From: Oceanimonas sp. GK1
GTDB taxonomy: Bacteria > Pseudomonadota > Gammaproteobacteria > Enterobacterales > Aeromonadaceae
Assembly (NCBI RefSeq): GCF_000243075.1
Contig: NC_016745.1
Location: forward strand, 1,567,001-1,631,000
Direction: 5' to 3'
Length of the DNA: 64,000 bases
The notes under the pieces are model-generated. The model ran no database searches, was not told the DNA's origin, and was given only the letters and a program-made list of their open reading frames with translations. The position numbers were made by a program, and so were the translations under genes. This document shows, one piece after another, positions 22,238 through 29,543 of this stretch (the stretch's first letter is position 1; every line of letters begins with the position of its first letter).

Positions 22238-25200
22238 ATCAGGCCGGACTCTGGCAGCAGGATGCCAGCTATAAACTGCAGACCCTTGAGCTGTTTAACT
22301 GGGGTGGTTTCGGTGGTCATCATACCGCCGATATTCATACTGAAGGCACTGCTGTGATAGGGCCGACCGGCAGTGGCAAAACCACCCTGGTGGATGCCCT
22401 GATGACGCTGTTGTGTACCAACCCCAGATACAATCTGGCCTCAACCGGTGGTCATGAGAGTGACCGGGATCTGGTCTCCTATGTGCGCGGTGTGTCTGGC
22501 CCCGGCGATGGCAGTGGTACCCAGTCGCATATCGCCCGCCCGGGCAAAACCGTCACGGGTATCGCAGCCAGTTTAAGCAACGGTGATGAACTGGTTCGCA
22601 TTGGCTTGTTGCTCTGGTTTGATGACACCAGCTCTGCCGTAGGAGATATGAAACGCCTGTTTTTCTTTGCCACCTCACCGGCACAAACACTTGAACACTG
22701 GCTGACGGTCCAGCATGAAGGCGGTATGCGGGCTCTGCGCCAGCTTGAGAAAACGCAAGCCGGACTTTGGAGTTATCAGACCAAAAAGGATTATCTGGTC
22801 CGGGTGCGCAGCTTCTTTGATGTGCGTGATAATGCCTTCAACCTGCTTAACCGCGCCGCTGGCTTGAAGCAGCTCAATAGTATTGATGAGATCTTTCGTG
22901 AGCTGGTGCTGGATGATACCTCGGCATTTGACCGTGCCCGTGAAGTTGCCGACAGTTTTGATGATCTCAGCGCTATTCATGAAGAGCTGGAAGTTGCCCG
23001 CCGCCAGCAGATCTCGCTTGAGCCGGTGAAAACTAACTGGCTTAAATATCAGGCCAATGCCGAAAAACTGACCGAGCAGCAGACATTGAGCCGGATTTTG
23101 CCTGTCTGGTTTGGTCTGCAGGCTGAACACCTTTGGCAGCAGGAGTGCCAGCGCCTGGCTCAGGACTGTGAAGCAGCAGAGTGCGCTAAAAACGAAGCGC
23201 AGCGCCAGCATGATCAGCAGGTGGAGCTTTGTGATGGTTTGAAAGAGCAATATCTGCAGCTGGGCGGTTCGGATATTGAGAGCCTGGAGAAATTAGTTAA
23301 AGCGACGCAAAAAGAGCTCGCGAATTGTGAGCGTGATGCCGGTGATTATCAGCGTTTAGCGCAGCAACTGGGTTTGTCTGATTCACTGGATAAAACCTCA
23401 TTTACACATAATCAGGCTCAACTGGCTGAGCAGCAGAAGATGCTTGGGGCTGAGGCTGAAAGTGCAGAGCAGGCTGTTTATACAGCAGGCGTCCAACATA
23501 TGCAGGCGTGTAACACTCTGCAGTCGCTGGAGCAGGAGCTAACCGAAGCAAGGCAGCGCCCCGGCTCCAATATTCGCAGTGAGTATCAGGTTTTTCGGGC
23601 AGCTCTGGCCGAAGAGCTGGATCTGGAGCCGGATCAGCTGCCTTTTGTGGCAGAGCTGGTGCAGGTAAAAGAGAGTGAACAGGCCTGGCGCGGGGCGATC
23701 GAGCGGGCAATTGGTGCCCACCGCCTGCGTATTCTGGTACCCCCGCACGCCATTAAACAGGCACTGCGCTGGGTGAATGCGCGTAATAACCGCCTGCATG
23801 TGCGCTTGCTCGAAGTGAAAGCGCCGGATGCGCCGATCCGTTTCTTTGATGATGGTTACACCCGCAAACTGGAGTATAAAAATCACCCCTACCGGGAAAC
23901 GGTTAAAGCCCTGCTGGCACGTCTGGACCGGCATTGCGTCGATGCCCCGGAGCAGCTGCGGCACACTGAGCACGCCATGACGCAACAGGGCTTGATGTCA
24001 TCCAAAGCGCGGGTGTTTGATAAGCAGGATCAAAAGCGCCTGCAGGATGACTGGCAGACCGGTTTTGATAACCGGGACCGCCTGGCGGCACTGGAGGCGC
24101 AGATTACTGAAGCCCGCCAGCAGCTTGGCCAGCTCCAGGCTCAACTTGAAAAGGCCAAAGCCGAGGCCCAGCAGCTCAATACCCGCCAACAGCTGATTAC
24201 ACAGCTGCAAACACTTAGCTTTGAGCAGATCGATCTTGGTCAGGTTCAGCATGATTTGGCGCAGCATCAGGCTAAACTGCAGCGGCTAACGTCACCCGAT
24301 TCCGATCTGGCCGCCGCTAAACAGGCACTGGATGCTGCCCAGCAAAGCCTGGCTGATCTGGCCGGGCAGGTGCAAACACTTACCGAAAACTACTTCAAGC
24401 TCAAACCACAACTCGATGCTGCAAAACGCGAACATGCCAGCGCCCAGCAAAGGGCTGCACAAGGCCTCAATGATGAACAGCGCCAAATCGCTGCGGCCCG
24501 TTTACCAACACTCGAGGCCAGTCAGCGGAATGAGCTGGATGAGATGGAACGCCGGGCCGCTCTGGCAGTGCAGCAAGCGTTGGATGCATATAAAGAGAAG
24601 CAAAGCCGGTTGGTGCAGGAGTTAGTGCGCTGCATGGCCAAAGCCAAACAGGAAGACCGGGGTGCACTGTCTGATGTGGGTACCGACCTGGACGATACCC
24701 GGCAGTACCTTGAACGCCTGCAGATCCTGGTGGAAGAAGCCCTGCCTGAGAAACGCCAGCGTTTTAAAGAGTATCTCAATCGCTCTTCTGATGAAGGCGT
24801 CACCCAGCTGCTCAGTCATATCGACAATGAAGTCGCCATGATTGAAGAGCGCCTTGAAGATGTAAATGCCACGCTGCGGCGCACTGATTTCCAGGCCGGT
24901 TGTTATCTGCAACTCGTTGCGTCCAAAGTGGTGCATGAAAGCCTGCGCAGCCTGAATACAGCCCAGAAACGCCTGGCCTCGGCGCGTTTTCAGGATGATG
25001 ACGGTGAAAGTCAGTACAAGGCTTTGCAAGCGATTGTTGAGCAGCTGCGCGATGCTTGTGAACGCCACCGTACTCAAGCCGCACGTGCGCTGCTTGATCC
25101 GCGTTTCCGCATTGAATTTCATGTTTCTGTCATCAAGCGCGCCACAGGCAAGACGCAGAGCACCTTTAAAGGTTCGCAAAGTGGCAGTGGCGGTGAGAAG

Positions 25201-25539
25201 GAGATTATCGCTTCCTATGTGCTGACCGCATCCCTGAGTTATGCACTGTGCCCGGATGGTGCCAGCCAGCCTCTGTTTGGCACCATAGTGCTGGATGAAG
25301 CCTTTTCGCGCAGCTCGCATACCGTGGCCGGGCGAATTATTGCCGCGCTCAAGGAGTTTGGGCTGCATGCGCTCTTCATTACACCAAACAAGGAGATGCG
25401 CCTGCTGCGTAACCATACCCGCTCTGCGATTGTGGTGCACAGGCGTGGCCTGGCTTCCAGCCTGATCACGCTGAGCTGGCAAGAGCTGGATGCGAAAAAG
25501 CCGCAGCGCACAGGTGCAACAGATGAAGTTACCCACTGA
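22234..25539 (+). CDS. jetC: Wadjet SMC-like ATPase JetC (MksB type)
   Basis: A 1101-residue SMC-like ATPase that drives DNA loop extrusion in the Wadjet complex. Walker A GPTGSGKT is at residues 43-50. The two halves of the ATPase head are separated by long coiled coils (about 280-440 and 600-830) around a hinge-like centre (about 450-590). The C-terminal head has a signature-like SGSGGEKEIIASY and Walker B TIVLDEAFSRSS, followed by LFITPNKEM. The gene overlaps jetB by 4 nt and jetD by 17 nt. It is intact, with no frameshift. Confidence 0.9.
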   Translation: MNQAGLWQQDASYKLQTLELFNWGGFGGHHTADIHTEGTAVIGPTGSGKTTLVDALMTLLCTNPRYNLASTGGHESDRDLVSYVRGVSGPGDGSGTQSHIARPGKTVTGIAASLSNGDELVRIGLLLWFDDTSSAVGDMKRLFFFATSPAQTLEHWLTVQHEGGMRALRQLEKTQAGLWSYQTKKDYLVRVRSFFDVRDNAFNLLNRAAGLKQLNSIDEIFRELVLDDTSAFDRAREVADSFDDLSAIHEELEVARRQQISLEPVKTNWLKYQANAEKLTEQQTLSRILPVWFGLQAEHLWQQECQRLAQDCEAAECAKNEAQRQHDQQVELCDGLKEQYLQLGGSDIESLEKLVKATQKELANCERDAGDYQRLAQQLGLSDSLDKTSFTHNQAQLAEQQKMLGAEAESAEQAVYTAGVQHMQACNTLQSLEQELTEARQRPGSNIRSEYQVFRAALAEELDLEPDQLPFVAELVQVKESEQAWRGAIERAIGAHRLRILVPPHAIKQALRWVNARNNRLHVRLLEVKAPDAPIRFFDDGYTRKLEYKNHPYRETVKALLARLDRHCVDAPEQLRHTEHAMTQQGLMSSKARVFDKQDQKRLQDDWQTGFDNRDRLAALEAQITEARQQLGQLQAQLEKAKAEAQQLNTRQQLITQLQTLSFEQIDLGQVQHDLAQHQAKLQRLTSPDSDLAAAKQALDAAQQSLADLAGQVQTLTENYFKLKPQLDAAKREHASAQQRAAQGLNDEQRQIAAARLPTLEASQRNELDEMERRAALAVQQALDAYKEKQSRLVQELVRCMAKAKQEDRGALSDVGTDLDDTRQYLERLQILVEEALPEKRQRFKEYLNRSSDEGVTQLLSHIDNEVAMIEERLEDVNATLRRTDFQAGCYLQLVASKVVHESLRSLNTAQKRLASARFQDDDGESQYKALQAIVEQLRDACERHRTQAARALLDPRFRIEFHVSVIKRATGKTQSTFKGSQSGSGGEKEIIASYVLTASLSYALCPDGASQPLFGTIVLDEAFSRSSHTVAGRIIAALKEFGLHALFITPNKEMRLLRNHTRSAIVVHRRGLASSLITLSWQELDAKKPQRTGATDEVTH

Positions 25540-26674
25540 TATTGCAGCACGGTTAGTCAAGCAGTGGCACCAAACCAGCCTTCGGCGTGAACGCTTGCTC
25601 TCAGCCGAGGCCTGGCCAATTGAGTTTGCGATCGGCAAGCCCTCAGCCAACATGTTTAGCGAGCAGCCGGGTAAGGTTCGTCGCCATCTTGAACATTGGC
25701 AGGCGGTGAATATCGGTGATGTTGAATGGCAGCCGGTCAAATATCGTAGTGCTGCAGAGCCGGTAGAGATGCCGGTTAGATGGCTGCTGCGTAATCCATC
25801 CCAATGGATAGCTGCCGCCGCTGATAAGGTGGTCGAGGGCGAATTTAAAACCCTCGAAAATTTAGTTGTACAGGTCAATCCACTTTATCGTGAGTTGCTG
25901 ATTACTGAACGCGGTTTATGGCGCAATAAGCCCACAGATGAGGTGATAGCAGCTGCCCAGTTGGCCGATTCTCTCGCACCTGGTTGCGCGCAGGGGCGTC
26001 CATTACGATTAATGGCGGGTCTGGCGGTGGATACCAAATTTATGGAGCGCCATGCTCGCCTGGTGATGCGCTTACTGGATATGCGCTATGCAGGTGAGGC
26101 CAGCGAGCAGGGACTGGAAAACTTTCTGGGTGCATCAAATGATAAAGAACACTGGCTGCTGGTGCTGGATCTCGACGGAAAACTACTGCCATTCAGGCGG
26201 ATGCGGTTAACAAGTCGTCAGCTGGCGAGTGCTGTTTTACCAGGCTCATGTTTGTTGGTTGTTGAAAATGAACAATGCGAGCATTTGTTACCACCAGTAC
26301 CTGATACCCTTGCCGTGCTGGGGGCAGGGCTGGATCTTGATTGGCTGGCGAACCCTGCTTTTCAGCACAAAAAATTGGCTTATTGGGGAGATCTGGACTC
26401 CTGGGGCTTACTGATGCTCTCGAATGCGCGCAAGTGCGCGCCGCACCTTGTGCCTTTGCTGATGAATGAGGAAATATTTAATCAGTTAGCAGAGGGCAGT
26501 GCCGTGGTTGAGCCGGTGAGCGCACAGCCGGTAACGCCTGCAGCCCTGAACAGTGAAGAAGCCCGTTTATATGAGACTTTGATCAAGGCTCCCAGAGGCC
26601 GACTGGAGCAGGAATATCTGCCCGCTGAGATGGTAGAGCGGGCGGTACACCATTGGGCCTGTTTGTTTGGTTGA
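25523..26674 (+). CDS. jetD: Wadjet nuclease JetD (DUF3322/DUF2220, Toprim type; MksG)
   Basis: A 383-residue nuclease subunit that cuts plasmid DNA trapped by JetABC. The N-terminal arm is DUF3322-like. The C-terminal DUF2220 part is a Toprim fold related to topoisomerase VI A: VVENEQC gives Glu248, and YWGDLDSWG gives Asp290 and Asp292, the expected metal-binding set. All three are present, so it looks catalytically competent. The ATG at 25523 overlaps jetC by 17 nt. The 32-bp repeat starts 8 bp after the stop. Confidence 0.9.
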   Translation: MKLPTDIAARLVKQWHQTSLRRERLLSAEAWPIEFAIGKPSANMFSEQPGKVRRHLEHWQAVNIGDVEWQPVKYRSAAEPVEMPVRWLLRNPSQWIAAAADKVVEGEFKTLENLVVQVNPLYRELLITERGLWRNKPTDEVIAAAQLADSLAPGCAQGRPLRLMAGLAVDTKFMERHARLVMRLLDMRYAGEASEQGLENFLGASNDKEHWLLVLDLDGKLLPFRRMRLTSRQLASAVLPGSCLLVVENEQCEHLLPPVPDTLAVLGAGLDLDWLANPAFQHKKLAYWGDLDSWGLLMLSNARKCAPHLVPLLMNEEIFNQLAEGSAVVEPVSAQPVTPAALNSEEARLYETLIKAPRGRLEQEYLPAEMVERAVHHWACLFG

Positions 26675-26681
26675 TAATGGT

Positions 26682-26713
26682 CGAAATGTTGGGACTTGTC
26701 CCAACCTACCAAC
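26682..26713. repeat. 32-bp direct repeat, right copy, flanking the Wadjet operon
   Basis: Identical to 19827-19858 and in the same orientation, with the same internal palindrome (26688-26695 and 26698-26705). Together the copies bracket exactly jetABCD and its leader. Confidence 0.9.
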
Positions 26714-26746
26714 CTTGTCTTCATATCATGTTACGCAGAAGTATCA

Positions 26747-26793
26747 CGAAGCAGCAGTGGGGATTGCCGGAGCCGACCATAAAATGCCATGGA
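26747..26793. repeat. ERIC-like palindromic repeat, left half (interrupted by IS110)
   Basis: Matches the left half of the intact repeat at 45606-45720 (GAAGCAGCAGTGGGGATT, then the start of the central palindrome AAAATGCCATGGA). The matching right half is at 29360-29430, on the far side of the insertion sequence. Confidence 0.85.
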
Positions 26794-26879
26794 TGATGAG
26801 ATGGACACCTCTTGGGTAAGCGGCGTCGTAATGCGCCATATTTGGGTTGAAGCTCAAATAACCACAAAAGGTGTCCACT

Positions 26880-27389
26880 ATGAACATTACGCTCATTGGT
26901 CTCGATTTGGCAAAGAATGTGATTCAGATTTGTGGTGTTAATCAAGCTGGCAAGGCGGTATTCAATCGCAGCGTGACCCGTCACAAGGTACTGGAGCTGC
27001 TTAGTCAGTACCCTCAGGTGCCCATTGCGATGGAAGCCTGCAGCGGCTCCAATTACTGGGGCAGAGCCCTGCAGCAGCGGGGACATCAGGTGATGTTGCT
27101 GCCGCCCCAGCATGTGAAACCCTTCGTCAAGGGGAACAAGAACGACCGTAATGATGCCTTTGCTATCTGTGAGGCGGCACGGCGCCCCAACATGACGTTT
27201 GTACCGCCGCGCACGCTGGAGCAGACCGACATCAGCCTGGTACACCGGCTGCGAGAGCGCCGCATCGGCGAGCGAACCCGGTTGATTAATCAGTTACGGG
27301 GCTTGCTCAATGAGTACGGCATCGTTCTGGCTGGCGGTAAAGAGACGTTAAAGCAAGCCATGCCCTTGCTGTTGGAGGATGCTAAATAA
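26880..27389 (+). pseudogene. IS110-family transposase, N-terminal part
   Basis: The first about 169 residues (MNITLIGLDLAKN...MPLLLEDA) carry the RuvC-like DEDD residues: Asp9, Glu52, Asp89 and Asp92 (NKNDRND). The frame then runs into the inserted IS630 and stops. The start is ATG 26880; a GTG three codons upstream is in frame. Without its C-terminal domain this fragment is unlikely to transpose the element. Confidence 0.9.
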
Positions 27390-28509
27390 CTGATCCTAAT
27401 AGTGCTACATTTTGGCGATTCTATAACCACTGCCGGGAAAGGGTGAAAACGTGTCCATAAAGTGCCTGACTCGTTTCAGTAGTGACACCATGCTGTGGCA
27501 CTGGTGATTACGGGTCACCGTTTCATGCAGCTTGTGCCACAGCAGCTCTATCTTGTTTATCCAGGGTGAGTAAACCGGCTGGAAGATAAGGATGAACTTG
27601 GGGTTGTCTGCCAGCCAGCTTTGAACCAGCCGACTCTTGTGGATCACGTAGTTATCCAGGATCAGCGTGATGTTCCGGGCTCGTCGGTAGCGCCGCCGTA
27701 GCGTTTCTAGCAGCGAAATGAACAGGACCGAGTTCTTCTTATAGCCTGCAACGTACGTCACCTGACCCGTTGTCGCATGCAGGGCTCCGGCCAGGTAGTG
27801 CTTTTCATTGATACCCGGTGTCACGACTTTCTTTTGCTGGCCTCGACGCGTCCAGTCCGCTCCCAGCTTGGGGTTAAGATCGATATCAACCTCGTCGGCG
27901 TAAAGCACAGGATTATCCTGGCAGCAGTCTGCAAGTGCCTGTTTTACTTGCTCAACCTTGACGTCATAGTCCGGGTCCTTGATGCGCAAGGTAGGTACAA
28001 CACGACGCCAGACAATACCTTCACGCGGCAGCCAACGGCGAAGTGTAGAGGCTGCCATGTTGAGGCTCAACAAGCGATTGACCTCGATGGCAAATAACTC
28101 AGTAGACCAGCGGCTGCGCTGGTAACCCAGGTCTTGCGGTGAAAACTGAATCAGCACCTGAAGAACTCGAATAATATGTCGAATCGGCAAAGAAGGTGGC
28201 CGTCCTGGTCGCTGCGTACGTAACGCCTCAAGCCCGCCTTCGTGATACCAGTTGAGCCAACGGCCCAGTGTTGAGCGGGCGGCGCCGGTCAGCCGGTGAA
28301 TTTTCTTGAGCGTGCAGCCTTCGTAACGCAGCAGAATGGCCATGACTCGACGGGCATGCTGCTTGTCGCGCGTGGTCTGAATAATCTTGTGCATTCGGCG
28401 TCGCTCTGAGCGAGGCAGGGATGGTAAGATCGGCATGAACTCAGTCCTTTGGGTGTCGTTTTTGGTTTTGTTTGGCGACTGATCAGATCGCACAAACTGG
28501 ACTGAGTTC
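27387..28509 (-). mobile_element. IS630-family element inserted in the IS110 transposase (approximate ends)
   Basis: Placed by the transposase gene and by the points where the IS110 protein resumes. The two ends share an imperfect inverted repeat (inward ACTGATCC...GTGC on the left, ACTCAGTCC...GTGC on the right). A TA target duplication, usual for this family, is not evident on the right, so the ends are good only to a few bases. Confidence 0.7.
27405..28436 (-). CDS. IS630-family transposase
   Basis: A 343-residue intact DDE transposase from ATG 28436, preceded by AAAGGA. An N-terminal helix-turn-helix region (RVMAILLRYEGCTLKKIHRLTG) is followed by a catalytic domain with YADEVDIDLNP (first Asp), LILDNYVIHKS (second Asp) and SPWINKIELLWHKLH (Glu). 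No internal stop or frameshift is seen, so it may still be active. Confidence 0.92.
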   Translation of the reverse strand: MPILPSLPRSERRRMHKIIQTTRDKQHARRVMAILLRYEGCTLKKIHRLTGAARSTLGRWLNWYHEGGLEALRTQRPGRPPSLPIRHIIRVLQVLIQFSPQDLGYQRSRWSTELFAIEVNRLLSLNMAASTLRRWLPREGIVWRRVVPTLRIKDPDYDVKVEQVKQALADCCQDNPVLYADEVDIDLNPKLGADWTRRGQQKKVVTPGINEKHYLAGALHATTGQVTYVAGYKKNSVLFISLLETLRRRYRRARNITLILDNYVIHKSRLVQSWLADNPKFILIFQPVYSPWINKIELLWHKLHETVTRNHQCHSMVSLLKRVRHFMDTFSPFPGSGYRIAKM

Positions 28510-29056
28510 CCTTCCTTCAGTGATCTACTATTCGGAACAGCTATTTAGTAACGAACTGACGCCACGGGCTCGGACCTATTGTTGTGACATCCTGGAAGAA
28601 TGGCAGCAACTGGATGAGGCTATTCGGTGCCTGGATAAAGACATCGAACAGCAATGTCGCGATAACGAGGCCTGCGCCCGACTCACTGACATTCGAGGTG
28701 TAGGCGCGGTGACCGCGACCGCCATGGTCGCCTTTGTCGGCAACGGCAGTCAGTACCGCAATGCCCGGCACTTTTCTGCCAACCTGGGGCTGGTACCGAA
28801 AGAGCATTCCAGTGGCGGCAAACAAAAGCTGGGCAGTATCACCAAGCGTGGTAATGGGTACTTGCGCAAGCTGTTGATACAAGGTGCCTGGTCGATTATC
28901 CGGCACCTGAACAAGGCCACCGACCGGTTATCGCTGTGGGTCAAACAGCTGGCCGAGCGCAGAGGCAAGCAACGCGCTGCGGTGGCCACGGCCAACAAGC
29001 TGGCACGGATTATCTGGGTCATGCTGTTCAGGCAGGAGCACTATCGGGCAGCCTGA
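28505..29056 (+). pseudogene. IS110-family transposase, C-terminal part
   Basis: Continues the split transposase from SSLPSVIYYSEQLF to the stop at 29056. A coiled segment is followed by the Transposase_20-type domain (IRGVGAVTATAMVAFVG) and the HSSGGKQKLGSITKRGN motif with the catalytic Ser region. It has no start of its own. Confidence 0.88.
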
Positions 29057-29359
29057 GCTGACCTAAAGAAACTGAATTAAACCCCGTTTAACAGGAAGGA
29101 AAACAAGAGGTTATCACCCCGACGAAACGCGATGTGGAAAACGTGAATGAGGCAACAGGTTAAACCGGCCCTTGCAAACGCCGAGAAAATGTCAGGAGTC
29201 TGAACTCCGTAAGGACGATAGGCAGCAAGGGCGCGGTTCTCATTAGGGCCAGAGTGAGCCAATGACTCACTCATCAACACAGGCCGAATATACGGATGCA
29301 GTTAATCCTGGCTGCCAAAACACGGAAACCCCACTGGCGAAAAGCGAGGTGTCCATATA
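29057..29359 (+). ncRNA. Right non-coding end of the IS1111-type element; candidate bridge RNA
   Basis: 303 bp without a plausible gene between the transposase stop and the element end. IS110-family elements encode a structured bridge RNA, and in the IS1111 group it lies in the right end. Folding potential is visible: GAGTGAG (29252-29258) pairs with CTCACTC (29266-29272), and GGAG/CTCC around TCTGAA near 29195-29210. I could not identify the guide loops by eye, so this is a placement, not a proof. Confidence 0.45.
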
Positions 29360-29430
29360 TGGCATTTTCGAGCGTTACATGGAGGTACTTGAAGCGTGCC
29401 GGTGGAGTGCAACCGCACTGTTGCTTCGCA
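29360..29430. repeat. ERIC-like palindromic repeat, right half
   Basis: Matches the right half of the copy at 45606-45720 at nearly every position (TTTCGAGCGTTACATGGAGG, then TACTTGAAGCGTG and a terminal GCTTCG). With 26747-26793 it makes an element of about 118 bp. Confidence 0.85.
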
Positions 29431-29493
29431 TGACGATCGTGCGGCTTCCGGCCTGTTTTTTCCCGTCATTCTATCCTTTAAACCGGAATCAAG

Positions 29494-29499
29494 TATACT
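29494..29499 (+). promoter_or_regulatory. Possible -10 box of a pnp-proximal promoter
   Basis: TATACT lies 44 bp before the pnp start in the short stretch of native leader left between the insertion and pnp. No good -35 is visible. It is the best candidate for a promoter that still serves pnp after its separation from rpsO. Confidence 0.4.
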
Positions 29500-29543
29500 G
29501 TGCCGGCGTATTAAAGAATCAAACAGTTAAAGGAATCTACCAC

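Larger units (their letters stand above)
26794..29359 (+). mobile_element. IS110-family (IS1111-group) element interrupted by IS630
   Basis: Perfect 11-bp sub-terminal inverted repeats ATGGACACCTC (26801-26811) and GAGGTGTCCAT (29346-29356) lie 7 bp and 3 bp inside the ends, the geometry known for the IS1111 group. Removing 26794-29359 rejoins the host sequence into a perfect central palindrome of the ERIC-like repeat, which fixes both ends without a target duplication. The transposase gene is split by an IS630-family element. About 300 bp of non-coding sequence follow the transposase. Confidence 0.88.

Noticed and set aside
19827-26713. CRISPR array from the 32-bp repeats
   Set aside because: There are only two copies nearly 7 kb apart with no spacers and no cas genes.
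29259-29265. Hairpin loop CCAATGA in the IS right end as a bridge-RNA guide for the CCATGGA target
   Set aside because: Only five of seven positions agree without a structural model; the match is too weak to claim.
29262-29543. An N-terminal extension of PNPase reading back to 29262
   Set aside because: The extra 94 codons cross the IS110 end and the ERIC-like repeat, show no family similarity, and a GTG with a good ribosome site lies at the expected start.
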